A stretch of 64,000 nt of DNA from Pseudarthrobacter sp. NS4 (lineage in GTDB: Bacteria; Actinomycetota; Actinomycetes; Actinomycetales; Micrococcaceae), in the NCBI RefSeq assembly GCF_024758005.1, contig NZ_CP103288.1, forward strand, positions 3,782,001 through 3,846,000, given 5' to 3'. Below are positions 8,182 through 16,940 of the stretch, piece by piece. The translations under genes were made by a program, and so were the position numbers. The notes under the pieces were generated by a model. It searched no databases. It saw only the letters and a program-made list of their open reading frames with translations, and was not told where the DNA came from. The first letter of the stretch is position 1. Every line of letters starts with the position of its first letter.

Positions 8182-9111
8182 ATGAGCAAAGTTGCAGTCA
8201 TCCAGAGCGCTTCGGTGCCGTTCAACGCGGACGCATCGACGACAAAAGCGGAGGGGCTCATAGCCCAAGCGGCAACCGCCGGTGCTGAACTGGCAGTATT
8301 CCCCGAAGCATTCATCGGCGGCTACCCGAAGGGCACAGCGTTCGGCGCCGCCATCGGATACCGCACAGAGAGCGGCCGCGACGAGTATGCACGATACAGT
8401 AACGGTGCCGTTACGCTGGACGGGCCCGAAGTGCGGCGTCTCGTGAATGCTTCATCCGAGCACGGCGTCTTCGTCGTCATCGGAGTCATCGAACGACTCG
8501 GGAACACGCTGTACTGCACGGCCTTGATGATCAACCCGGACAAGGGCTTGGTCGGAAAACACCGCAAGCTCATGCCTACGGGCACGGAAAGACTTGTGTG
8601 GGGCTACGGCGACGGTTCGACTCTCGACACCATGGACACCCCCCTCGGCCGAGTCGGATCGGTCATCTGCTGGGAAAACTACATGCCGCTCATGCGGCAG
8701 GCAATGTACGCGAAAGGTGTACAGCTGTACTGCACCCCGACTGCCGACGACCGGCCAACGTGGCAGGCCAGCATGACCCACATCGCCCTCGAGGGCCGCG
8801 TGTTCGTACTGTCAGCCTGCCAGTATCTAACGCGGGGCGCATTCCCATCTGACCACCCATTCGACGTCGAACCGCCACACGGTGATGTACTCCTGCGGGG
8901 TGGCAGCGTGATCATCGACCCATCGGGCAAGGTGCTCGCGGGGCCGGTCTTCGATGAGGAAACGATCCTATACGCGGACATCGACCTCGAGACGAAGACC
9001 AGAGCCCACCTCGACTTCGACTCGGTCGGACACTACTCACGGCCCGACGTCTTCTCGCTGACAGTTAATACGAGGCCTGCGGACTCGGTGACGTTCACGA
9101 ACAACAGCTAA
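8182..9111 (+). CDS. Nitrilase (carbon-nitrogen hydrolase family)
   Basis: 309 aa. The catalytic triad is visible: Glu42 in FPEAF, Lys129 in GKHRKLMPT and Cys163 in VICWENYMPL. The ICWENYMP version around the Cys is that of true nitrilases (nitrile to acid plus ammonia) rather than of amidases or beta-ureidopropionase. Length is slightly short for the family (about 310-370 aa) but the fold looks complete. GGAGGT precedes the ATG. It is co-directional with the MFS gene and followed by a strong hairpin. The specific nitrile is unknown. Confidence 0.88.
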   Translation: MSKVAVIQSASVPFNADASTTKAEGLIAQAATAGAELAVFPEAFIGGYPKGTAFGAAIGYRTESGRDEYARYSNGAVTLDGPEVRRLVNASSEHGVFVVIGVIERLGNTLYCTALMINPDKGLVGKHRKLMPTGTERLVWGYGDGSTLDTMDTPLGRVGSVICWENYMPLMRQAMYAKGVQLYCTPTADDRPTWQASMTHIALEGRVFVLSACQYLTRGAFPSDHPFDVEPPHGDVLLRGGSVIIDPSGKVLAGPVFDEETILYADIDLETKTRAHLDFDSVGHYSRPDVFSLTVNTRPADSVTFTNNS

Positions 9112-9121
9112 TACTGAGCCT

Positions 9122-9156
9122 AAGGGCGTGCGGCAATTATTTGGCCGCACGCCCTT
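9122..9156. terminator. Hairpin after nitrilase
   Basis: AAGGGCGTGCGGC and GCCGCACGCCCTT form a perfect 13-bp stem with a 9-nt loop 10 bp after the nitrilase stop. The 5' A and 3' T pairs are short, so termination strength is uncertain. Confidence 0.65.
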
Positions 9157-9334
9157 GGTCTGTCTACACGTCTTCCAATGCCACCGGGCAAGCTGGCACT
9201 CACAATCCCGCGACCCTTGCTTTTGAGCTCGGGCCGTATTTTCAATTCCTTGCGCGGCCTCTCGAATCGCTCTTGGCCTCAAGGAGGTTAATCCAAGGAA
9301 CTTTGGACTATCCCGGTTGCACGGGTAGTAGCCA

Positions 9335-9811
9335 GCTTGCGAAGCGGGGTACTCCTGCCAGAGAAGGTGGTGAAGCTGGAAGAGCTGCTACCTGACTGGA
9401 GCTCGCCTTATCCAGCTGGGAACAGATGTTGGCCCACACAGTGCTATTCAAGAGTCAATGGGGCAGGTGGCCTTCGGCCCAGTCTTCGGACAGCGCCGAG
9501 CGTACCTTGCGAACTGGCTGTACCGCCAAGCTGCAAACCGGGACCGCAAGCATGCGGAACGAGTAGCCAAGTTGAATAGCGCCTTGCCGGGCTGGCGCAG
9601 CCGTCCTTCCGGTGGCTTGGAACAGCTTCTGGAACACGTGCGGAGGTACGGCCGGCTTCCGGTCCTGGGCTCATCCACGCCACCAGAGGAGTACGCGCTG
9701 GGCAAGTGGCTGTCAGTTCAGCGGTACGCCCTGAAGAAGGGCACGCTGTACCCGGAACGAATAGCAAGGCTGGATGAGCTTCTTCCGGCATGGCGGCGCC
9801 CAAGCGGCTAA
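9335..9811 (+). pseudogene. Remnant of a helicase-associated (HA) domain protein
   Basis: Two consecutive HA-type repeats lie in different frames. The first, ending VLLPEKVVKLEELLPDWSS, is in the frame of position 9337. The second runs from about 9458 (RRAYLANWLYRQ ... KLNSALPGWRS ... GRLPVLGSSTPPEEYALGKW ... LDELLPAWR) in another frame. HA repeats with W/Y-rich EYxLGKW and LPGW motifs normally occur in tandem behind a DEAD-box helicase or alone in actinobacteria. No helicase domain is present and the frame breaks, so I read this as a decayed gene. The 3' part (9458-9811) could still be translated as a 117-aa protein. A second remnant is at 32316-32579. Confidence 0.55.
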
Positions 9812-10027
9812 CCCATGAACCGCCGACGTCACCAGCTCCGGAAAGAAAACCTGTGCAGGGCAGGGCAGGCGTTTCCTGGAGGGGCGAGACAAAGGCTAAA
9901 TGGCTGTTTTTGGAGGAAGCCCCGGGGATGACCGAACGACGCGGCGACGTCAGCCGGACAGGGGAGGTATCCGACGGATCTGCAGGTCCGCATTGTCTTA
10001 TTCAGGGCGCTCGTTAAGAATGAGTCA

Positions 10028-11221
10028 ATGACGGTCTATGTGCGATCACTGGAAACTGCAGTCCCAAAAACGATGCTGATCCAAACAGAAGCCCGCGACG
10101 TTTTTGCGGCCCAACCAGGATTGTCGAGGCTTGGCTCACGGCTGGTCAGTACCTGTTTCGACTCTGCCGCCATCGACACCCGGTATACGGCCGTGGAGGA
10201 ATTAACTATGGATTTCCGCTCGGATGATCCGAAGTTCTTCGACCCGGAGACCGGTCTGCTGCTGAATCCCAGCACGAAAGTCCGCAACGACATCTTCGCT
10301 CGGGAGGCAACACAGCTGTTCGTGAAGGCTGCCCGCGCAGCGGTCGACGCCGCCCCCGAACTCGAGTCACGAGATATAACGCACGTTGTGACAGTGTCCT
10401 GCACCGGATTCTTCAACCCAGGCCCGGACTACAAGGTCGTCCGGGAGCTGGGCCTGAACCCCGCCGTTCAACGCTACCACCTGGGATTCATGGGCTGCTA
10501 CGCCGCCTTTCCCGCGTTGCGCGCCGCGAAAATGTTTTGTGAGGCCGACCCGCAGGCCGTTGTCCTTGTGGTGTGCGCCGAGCTTTGTTCACTGCATGTC
10601 CGGGCGTCGAACGATCCGGACACGATCATGGGCTCCGCTTTGTTCGCCGACGGTGCCGCCGCCGCCGTCGTCACTGCACGCAGCGGGTCGGAGGAAAAGT
10701 CCCTGCTGCAGCTTGACCACTTCGAAACCGTCCTCACACCCGTCGGCGAGGACTCCATGGCCTGGAACATCGGCGACCACGGATTCGAAATGGTGCTGGG
10801 AAACTACGTGCCGCACATCATCGATGACCACATCGTGGGCGCTTTACAGCCACTTTTTGCCCGGGATCGGGAACTGGAAGCACTCCCTTACACCGACATC
10901 AGGCACTGGGCCATCCACCCTGGCGGCCGCAGCATCCTGGACAGAGTCCAGTCCCGGCTGGGTCTTACGGACGAGCAGTTGGTCCCGGCGCGCGAGACGC
11001 TGCGCAATTACGGGAACATGAGCAGTGCGACCGTGCTTTTTGTCCTCAAGCACATCCTCGAACAGGACCCCGAGGACGGGGACGAACGGATCTGCTCCAT
11101 GGCCTTTGGCCCGGGACTCACCGTCGAAACCGCACTGTTCACCAAACTGCGGCAGGCGCCCAGCGCAGTGCTCTCCGGCCACGCGCACGGCAACCTCGCT
11201 ACCGAAGTACCGGTCCCCTGA
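10028..11221 (+). CDS. Type III polyketide synthase (chalcone/stilbene synthase family)
   Basis: 397 aa, the usual length. The catalytic triad can be placed: Cys157 in GFMGCYAAF, His297 in AIHPGGRSIL and Asn330 in NYGNMSSATVLF. The THVVTVSCTGFFNPGPDY region is typical of bacterial RppA/PKS10-11/ArsB-like enzymes that condense malonyl-CoA onto an acyl starter. No methyltransferase or oxidase partner follows on the same strand, and the flanks are a decayed gene and a convergent glycosyltransferase, so it is an orphan PKS. Product (tetrahydroxynaphthalene, alkylresorcinol or pyrone) cannot be decided. No strong ribosome site is seen before the ATG. Confidence 0.88.
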   Translation: MTVYVRSLETAVPKTMLIQTEARDVFAAQPGLSRLGSRLVSTCFDSAAIDTRYTAVEELTMDFRSDDPKFFDPETGLLLNPSTKVRNDIFAREATQLFVKAARAAVDAAPELESRDITHVVTVSCTGFFNPGPDYKVVRELGLNPAVQRYHLGFMGCYAAFPALRAAKMFCEADPQAVVLVVCAELCSLHVRASNDPDTIMGSALFADGAAAAVVTARSGSEEKSLLQLDHFETVLTPVGEDSMAWNIGDHGFEMVLGNYVPHIIDDHIVGALQPLFARDRELEALPYTDIRHWAIHPGGRSILDRVQSRLGLTDEQLVPARETLRNYGNMSSATVLFVLKHILEQDPEDGDERICSMAFGPGLTVETALFTKLRQAPSAVLSGHAHGNLATEVPVP

Positions 11222-11335
11222 GCCCACTGGGTTTGCTGATGCGGCACTGACCGAAACCGGAGCAACCATATGCCTGGCCCGGGTCGTGGTCAGCGTCCGG
11301 CCGCTGTCGGAGGGCGGGTTTTAAAGCAGTAGGTT

Positions 11336-12751
11336 TTAGGCCGTTGAGCGGCGTTGCCGCACGATTGTGGCAGCGACTATGAGCACGGCAACGGTGCTAA
11401 GGCCCAGCCTGGCCACTAGCTGGCCGTGTGGTTCGGCGCCGGTGAAGTACATCAGGGCCAGTACGGGGGCGAGGGCGGCGAACTCGTAGCGCCGGCTCAG
11501 CACAACGAACGGCAGCAGAAGCAGGGCGTACCAGGGGTAGCTGGGCGAGACGAGCAGCAGCGTCCCTCCGACCATGAAAACTTGCCCGTCCCAGGGCCGG
11601 GCGGCGTCGGTGGTCCGCCAGACATACACGGCCAGACCCAGCAGCAGGAGCAGTGCCGCGGGGGCGGCCCAGCTGGCCGGGAGCACCAGCTTTAACAGTG
11701 TAAATCGCGGGCTGTTCTGCCCGTCGTACCCCTCGGAGCGGAGGTATTCGGGCAGGTAGCCCAGCACTGACCAGCCGCTGGCGATGACATACGGAATATA
11801 TGCCACCACGAAGGTCGCCGCTGCTGCGACGATAAAGCGGACCGGTCGGCGGTAGAGCAGGGCCGGGGCGCTGATGGCCGGAATAAGCTTCGTGGCAACC
11901 GCCGCCCCGAATGCCATTCCAGAACCCAAGGGCCGCCCGCCCGCCAACAGCAGGGCAGCGGCCAGGGTGAGGGCGGCGCCGAGTGTGTCCACGTGGGCGC
12001 CGTTGATGCCTTCGATGGCCACCAACGGGGACCATCCCCACCACACCGCCTGATGTGCCGGACGGCCGGTGCGGCGAAGGAAGGTCAGCAGCAGTACAGT
12101 CACAGCCAGGCTCAGCAGCAGCCCGGCCAGCTGGAAGGCGATGAACCGCACTTCGGAACCGGCGACCAGCCGGACGGCAAGGAAATACAACTCCCCCACA
12201 GCCGGATAGACGGTGGGAACGGCGGGCCGGTTGATGGCTGTGCACAGCGTCGTGCCCCCGGGAATGTTGGTGGTGGTTTCCGTGCCGGTGGGAAAGGGGT
12301 TGGTGTTGCAGGTTCCGTCCGGTCCGGGGTCCTGGAACAGCCATTCCGGCCGGAGCGGCCGCAGCGCCTCATCGGCCGGCACATACTGGTAGGGGGAAAT
12401 TCCCGCTTTCTGGACGATGCCGTCCCAGGCGTAGCGGGCGGAGTCATTGCTTGTGGCGGGCGGGGCAGAGATCGCCGCGGCACCCATCAGCACCGAACCC
12501 AGCAGCACGACGGCGGCCCCATGCCGGGCTGGGATCCGCCGTGCCATCAGGGCGGCCGCAAGAAAGAGTGCCCAGGCCGCCAGCGTACCGACCGGTGACA
12601 CCCACTCCGCTGAGGGATCGGTGGTGACCGTCCACCAGACAGCGCCGGCAAGCAACGCCACCAGCGCCAGCGCCGCCACTGTCGCAACGAGGCGCGGCGG
12701 AGCGCTTGCCGCCGGGCTGTTCCCCGCCCGCCTAGGGAATCCTGGTGCCAT
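11336..12751 (-). CDS. Polyprenol-phosphate-mannose-dependent type membrane glycosyltransferase (GT87/MptA-like)
   Basis: 471 aa with about 11-12 hydrophobic segments from residue 23 onward. An acidic/aromatic segment after the second helix (SNDSARYAWDGIVQKAGISP) resembles the catalytic DxxRY-type loop of GT-C enzymes. GVAT-like KLIPAISAPALLYRR and SPSYPWYALLLLPF are typical of GT87/mannosyltransferase relatives in actinobacteria. It would transfer a sugar from a polyprenyl-phosphate donor to an external lipid or glycan. It is divergent from the molybdopterin oxidoreductase at 12892 (140-bp shared promoter). The acceptor is unknown. Confidence 0.7.
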   Translation of the reverse strand: MAPGFPRRAGNSPAASAPPRLVATVAALALVALLAGAVWWTVTTDPSAEWVSPVGTLAAWALFLAAALMARRIPARHGAAVVLLGSVLMGAAAISAPPATSNDSARYAWDGIVQKAGISPYQYVPADEALRPLRPEWLFQDPGPDGTCNTNPFPTGTETTTNIPGGTTLCTAINRPAVPTVYPAVGELYFLAVRLVAGSEVRFIAFQLAGLLLSLAVTVLLLTFLRRTGRPAHQAVWWGWSPLVAIEGINGAHVDTLGAALTLAAALLLAGGRPLGSGMAFGAAVATKLIPAISAPALLYRRPVRFIVAAAATFVVAYIPYVIASGWSVLGYLPEYLRSEGYDGQNSPRFTLLKLVLPASWAAPAALLLLLGLAVYVWRTTDAARPWDGQVFMVGGTLLLVSPSYPWYALLLLPFVVLSRRYEFAALAPVLALMYFTGAEPHGQLVARLGLSTVAVLIVAATIVRQRRSTA

Positions 12752-12891
12752 GTGCCCTGCGGGGTGTTGGTTCGCTCACCCCTTGATCCTGCACCACGTA
12801 CAGGCCGGTGCGCGATGGAATCTGGGGAGCGTTCCGGTTTCGTAAGGTCTGGTCCGGGACTGGACAGGAGTCCCGGTGGTCTGATTTTGGT

Positions 12892-14091
12892 ATGGACAGA
12901 GTGACCACCATCCTGCACGAGCGGATGGATGCGGTGAACGCACGGTTCTCCTCCCCTTTGCGAAGCAAACGGTTGACGGTGGTCCTGGGCCGCTGGCTCG
13001 GCGCGGCATTCACCGTGTGCTTTGTGACGGGGCTGTTCAGCCACCTCCTGCAAAATCCGCCCGGTTGGATGCTTTTCCCGACCCGTCCTGTGTGGCTGTA
13101 TGTGGCCACCCAGGGCATCCATGTCACCGCCGGAATCGCTTCCATCCCGCTGCTGGCTGCCAAGCTGTGGTCCGTGTTCCCAGAACTGTTGCGGTGGCCG
13201 CCGCTGAAATCTGTGATGCACGGCCTGGAGAGGGCCTCGATTGCCCTGTTTGTGGCCGCCTCGCTCGTGGAAGTCACCACCGGGCTGCTGAACACGTTCC
13301 ACTGGTACCCCTGGCCGTTCTCTTTCAGGGATGTCCATTATTGGCTGGGCTGGGTGGTCATCGGGTCATTGGCGTTGCATATTGCGCTTAAGCTGCCCCT
13401 CATCCGGGCGCACTGGAGCCGTCGATCCGCTGCTGCCGCCGAAGAGGCCCCGCCTAGCGAAACGGTTCCTGCTGCGATAGCGGCAGCCAACGGACCGGGG
13501 TGGAGCCGCAGGGGGTTCCTGGCGGCAATCACCGCTGGCACCGGCGTCGTCGTTTTGACCACGGCGGGTCAGTCTTTCTCGTGGTTGGCGGGTCTGAACC
13601 TCTTCGCGCCGCGCAGAATGGATACCGGTCCGCAAGGGGTACCGATCAACAGAACCGCGGCCCAGGCCGGTGTCGCGGACGCGGCCCTGGCCCCCGACTG
13701 GGTGCTGACTGTTTCGTCGGAATCAGTGCAGAAAACGTTGACGCTGGCCCAGCTGGGCGCCCTGCCGCAGTACAGCTATGGACTGCCCATAGCCTGTGTG
13801 GAGGGGTGGAGTCAGGACGCCCAATGGCGCGGTGTGCGGATCCGGGACCTGATAGCCATGGTGGGCGCGCCGGCGGACTCCGAGCTCCAGATTTCCAGTT
13901 TGGAGCAGGGCGGCGTCTATGGGCGCTCCTTCATGCCCGCGGCGTACAGCCAGGATGAGCAGACATTGCTGGCGCTCGAGCTCAACGGCATGCCACTGGA
14001 CCTTGACCACGGTTATCCGGCACGAATCATCGCCCCCGGCCGGCCGGGAGTGCTGCAGACCAAATGGGTGCAGAAAGTGGAGGTGATCTGA
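12892..14091 (+). CDS. Molybdopterin-dependent oxidoreductase with N-terminal membrane domain (sulfite-oxidase fold)
   Basis: 399 aa using the ATG at 12892; AGGAG lies 21 bp upstream, so the exact start is a little uncertain. The first half has four to five membrane helices with His residues, resembling a cytochrome b561-type anchor. A linker enters a SUOX-like molybdopterin domain (about 250-399), with the Mo-ligating Cys in LPIACVEGWSQDAQW and the ending GRPGVLQTKWVQKVEVI. Such proteins are predicted extracytoplasmic reductases/oxidases (YedY/MsrP relatives). The stop overlaps the start of the next gene (TGATG), so the two are coupled. Confidence 0.8.
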   Translation: MDRVTTILHERMDAVNARFSSPLRSKRLTVVLGRWLGAAFTVCFVTGLFSHLLQNPPGWMLFPTRPVWLYVATQGIHVTAGIASIPLLAAKLWSVFPELLRWPPLKSVMHGLERASIALFVAASLVEVTTGLLNTFHWYPWPFSFRDVHYWLGWVVIGSLALHIALKLPLIRAHWSRRSAAAAEEAPPSETVPAAIAAANGPGWSRRGFLAAITAGTGVVVLTTAGQSFSWLAGLNLFAPRRMDTGPQGVPINRTAAQAGVADAALAPDWVLTVSSESVQKTLTLAQLGALPQYSYGLPIACVEGWSQDAQWRGVRIRDLIAMVGAPADSELQISSLEQGGVYGRSFMPAAYSQDEQTLLALELNGMPLDLDHGYPARIIAPGRPGVLQTKWVQKVEVI

Positions 14092-14603
14092 TGCCGCTGC
14101 CGCTGATACGTCCGCCGGAGACGACTGGCCGCGGAACGCTGTGGTGGGTCCGGGCTGCGCTGGGCGCCACGGGCCTGGCCGCGGTGGGTTATGCCCTGTT
14201 CGGATTGCTGACCAATGTTCCACCTGCCCAGCTGGTCGGTGTGGCGGCCTGGCTTGCCGCGGCGTTGCTGGTGCACGACGGCGTGCTGGTTCCGTTGACA
14301 ACCCTGGCCGGCGGTGGATTATCGCGGCTGACGTACGGGCTGCGCCCCCTCCAGCAGGGAATAGTCCGGGGTGCCCTGTTGGTGGGGGCAGTGGTGACTC
14401 TGGTGGCAGCGCCGCTGATTCGCGCCCAGCAGGTGCTCCAGCCAACCGGCCCGGGAAGCGGTGCCAACGACACGGTCCTGCAGGGAGACTATGGGCAGGC
14501 CTTAGGCCTCTTCTGGCTGGTTCTGGCCGTGGCAGCTACGGCGGGCGTCGCCGCTGCAGGACTTTACGCCCGGCGCTCCAGCGTCAAAAAGACCCGGCCC
14601 TGA
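14091..14603 (+). CDS. Small integral membrane protein, partner of the molybdopterin oxidoreductase
   Basis: 170 aa, starting at the ATG overlapping the previous stop. About four hydrophobic helices; the segment around LVGVAAWLAAALLVHDGVL and a C-terminal GLFWLVLAVAATAGVAAAGL helix are the clearest. No recognised domain. Coupling to the preceding gene suggests a subunit or assembly partner, possibly quinone- or cytochrome-linked. Its 3' end overlaps the convergent methyltransferase gene by 40 bp. Confidence 0.65.
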   Translation: MPLPLIRPPETTGRGTLWWVRAALGATGLAAVGYALFGLLTNVPPAQLVGVAAWLAAALLVHDGVLVPLTTLAGGGLSRLTYGLRPLQQGIVRGALLVGAVVTLVAAPLIRAQQVLQPTGPGSGANDTVLQGDYGQALGLFWLVLAVAATAGVAAAGLYARRSSVKKTRP

Positions 14604-15301
14604 ACAATGCGGGTGGCGACGGAAACCAGCCCCGCCCGGGCCGCATGGCCGGCCAGTGCTGTAGCGCCGGCGCGGGCCCAGGGGAAGGCGGCGCTGGCCC
14701 GCCCCGTCGAGTCCTCCAGCACGGCCAGGTAGGCCACGTCGAGGGAATCGTCCGTCTCGGCTTCTGCCAGTGCCTGCCCGCCCGGTGCCAGCAGCGAGGC
14801 AATACGCTCCAGCAGTCCCCGGATGTTCCCGCCGATTCCGATGTTGCCATCCAATAGCAGTACCGAAGCCCAAGCGCCCTCGTGCGGGACCGGCTGGAAA
14901 ATCGAGCCATGGATGGCAGCGGCGCCACGGCTGATGGCCAGCCGCACCGCAGGAGCGCTCGTGTCAACGCCCATTGCCGCCAGGCCCAGTTCCCGTGCAG
15001 CGGTCAGCATCCGGCCAGGGCCGCAACCGACATCAAGAACCGGCCCGCGAAGTGCGCGCAGCAACTCGCGTTCACCGGCGGTGGCGGGGGCAGACCAGGA
15101 GAGGACGCTGAAGTGAACAGGCCCGATCGGTTCCGGGCCGGACCGTTCCGAACGGAGGGTCAAGTTCCCCACCCCCGTGGACAGGCTGCCAGCGTAGGGC
15201 TCGTGTCCTCCCTGGCCAAAAAAACCACACGGGATGTAGCCGCCTGCAGCTGCGCCACCGGCCCCGGTCCCGGTATCCCCGGCAGCTGTCGGGGTGCTCA
15301 T
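14564..15301 (-). CDS. Class I SAM-dependent methyltransferase
   Basis: 245 aa. The SAM site is plain: VLDVGCGPGRMLTAARELG (motif I, about residues 91-109) followed by GVDTSAPAVRLAISRGA and LLLDGNIGIGGN. The Gly-rich first 40 residues look unstructured. It is the last gene of a minus-strand three-gene unit with 4-bp overlaps (GT2, DUF2064, methyltransferase). In actinobacteria these three often travel with an epimerase and a two-component system, as they do here. The substrate is unknown, perhaps a lipid-linked or small sugar. Confidence 0.75.
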   Translation of the reverse strand: MSTPTAAGDTGTGAGGAAAGGYIPCGFFGQGGHEPYAGSLSTGVGNLTLRSERSGPEPIGPVHFSVLSWSAPATAGERELLRALRGPVLDVGCGPGRMLTAARELGLAAMGVDTSAPAVRLAISRGAAAIHGSIFQPVPHEGAWASVLLLDGNIGIGGNIRGLLERIASLLAPGGQALAEAETDDSLDVAYLAVLEDSTGRASAAFPWARAGATALAGHAARAGLVSVATRIVQGRVFLTLERRA

Positions 15302-15990
15302 GACGTGGCCGACCCTCTGGTGGGTGCGTTCGCCGGCACCGACACCCCCGGCACCGATAGCCCCAGGGCCAGGCGGTCAACCGCCCGGGCAAACGGGGTG
15401 CCGGGGCAGTCCCGGGCGGCGGACATGGCATCGGCGAAGTGATCCACGTCCCGCAACATGGGCAGCAGCCCCACCGCCAGGCCGGCATTGACGATCCGGG
15501 CCACCTGGTGTGCCCCGGTCTGCCGGGTGGACATTTCCACGCCCTGGATCAGGGCGCCGTCGGGCTGGTGCAGGGCCAGGGCCCAAAAGCCGCCGTCCGA
15601 TGCCGGTCCGATCCAGGCGTCGTGGCGGGGTGTCGGGACGGACCAGTCCGCCAGCAGCCGCGCGAGTGGCGCAGGCGAAAGTTGGGGGGTGTCCATGCCC
15701 AGAATCAGCAGCGGGCCGGTGACCTGCGAACAGATGGTCGCCAGCCGTTCGTCCAGCCGCCCGGTGCTCTGGGCAACCACGTCAAACCCTGCAGCGTCCC
15801 TGGGGTGCGGTGTCCCCTCGAACACGAGCAAACGCCTGGTCCCGGGCAGGGACCGTACCAGCTGCAGCGTCTGGCTGAGGCTGATCTGGGCCAGGGCTGC
15901 GGCCTGCGCTGGAGTGAGCGGAGGAGTGAGGCGCGTCTTGGCCTTGCCCGGGATGCATTCTTTGGCGATGACCGCGATGGTGAGGTTCAT
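15298..15990 (-). CDS. DUF2064/TIGR04282 family glycosyltransferase-like protein
   Basis: 230 aa. The start IAVIAKECIPGKAKTRLTPPLTPAQAAALA is diagnostic of the TIGR04282 (rSAM/selenodomain-associated transferase 1) family, a nucleotidyl/glycosyl-transferase-A fold. ILGMDTPQLSPAPLARLLAD and WIGPASDGGFWALAL are further conserved blocks, the DxP taking the place of the metal-binding DxD. It overlaps its upstream GT2 gene and downstream methyltransferase gene by 4 bp each, so the three act in one process. The activity is not firmly known for the family; arsenosugar biosynthesis has been described for one member. Confidence 0.75.
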   Translation of the reverse strand: MNLTIAVIAKECIPGKAKTRLTPPLTPAQAAALAQISLSQTLQLVRSLPGTRRLLVFEGTPHPRDAAGFDVVAQSTGRLDERLATICSQVTGPLLILGMDTPQLSPAPLARLLADWSVPTPRHDAWIGPASDGGFWALALHQPDGALIQGVEMSTRQTGAHQVARIVNAGLAVGLLPMLRDVDHFADAMSAARDCPGTPFARAVDRLALGLSVPGVSVPANAPTRGSATS

Positions 15991-16817
15991 GGCCTGGCTC
16001 CACGGCCTGCTGGCGGCCCGTCCGCCGGTGGCCTGTCACCAGCCGGCCCGCCGGATAGTCCCCCCTGCGCCCGTCGGGATGCGGTGTCCAGTTGCGACTT
16101 CATGTCTTTGATGGCCGTCAGGGTTCCCCGCACTGTTCCGGTCACCTTTGACTTGCCCAGGCGGGGTGCATAGGCGACGGGGACCTCGGCGAGTCGCCAG
16201 CCGTTGTGGTGTGCTTTGAGGAACATTTCCAGCGGGTAGCCGCTGCGGCGGTCGGTGAGGTCCAGTCCCAGAAGCGCGGTGCGCCGGGCCAGGCGAAGCG
16301 GGCCCAGGTCCGTGACGGGGATTCCCGTCATCCGGCGCAGCCGACGGCTCAGGGCGATGTTGGCCAGCCGGGCGTGGAGGGGCCAGGCGCCGCGGACCGT
16401 TTGCCGGGTGCCCAGGACCAGATCGGCGCGCCCGCTGCGCACCAGCGTCAGCATAGGGGCCAGTTGGGCAGGGTCCAGCGAGCCATCGCAATCGCAGAAG
16501 GCCACAAACTCAGCGGTGGCAGCCAACAACCCCGCATGGGCCGCCGCACCGAACCCGCGCCTGGGTTCCTGGACGACGGTGGCCCCCAGACGTGCGGCCA
16601 GCATTCCGGAGCCATCGGTGGACCCGTTGTCGACCACTATTGCGCGGTATCCAGGCGGCAGGGCCGCCAGCACCCAAGGAAGGGCTGAACGCTCATTGAG
16701 GCAGGGCAGCACAACGTCCACCAGCACGGCGAACCCGGGCCCGGCGTCCTTATCTGGTCCGCCGCGGCCGCCGGCGGCACCGGTTCCATCGTGCGAACTG
16801 CTCTGCTTGTTCTCCAC
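15987..16817 (-). CDS. Family 2 glycosyltransferase (DPM1-like)
   Basis: 276 aa from the GTG at 16817. A far longer open frame continues upstream, antisense to the response-regulator and kinase genes, and is not credible. The GT-A domain shows VVLPCLNERSALPWVL, AIVVDNGSTDGSG, the metal site FCDCDGSLDPAQ and DRRSGYPLEMFLKAHHNGWR. This resembles polyprenol-phosphate mannose or glucose synthases without a membrane tail. It could make the lipid-linked donor used by the GT87-like enzyme at 11336. No clear ribosome site is seen, so the start is only moderately certain. Confidence 0.75.
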   Translation of the reverse strand: MENKQSSSHDGTGAAGGRGGPDKDAGPGFAVLVDVVLPCLNERSALPWVLAALPPGYRAIVVDNGSTDGSGMLAARLGATVVQEPRRGFGAAAHAGLLAATAEFVAFCDCDGSLDPAQLAPMLTLVRSGRADLVLGTRQTVRGAWPLHARLANIALSRRLRRMTGIPVTDLGPLRLARRTALLGLDLTDRRSGYPLEMFLKAHHNGWRLAEVPVAYAPRLGKSKVTGTVRGTLTAIKDMKSQLDTASRRAQGGLSGGPAGDRPPADGPPAGRGARP

Positions 16818-16940
16818 CCTTCGACCGTAGAATCCGTCGGCCCGCCGCGGCAGGGGGAAATCCTTACGGAACAGGGACGTTTGCGCTCCGGTGATCCCCG
16901 CACAGACCCACAGCGGCGCGCACGAACCTATGCTGGAAAT

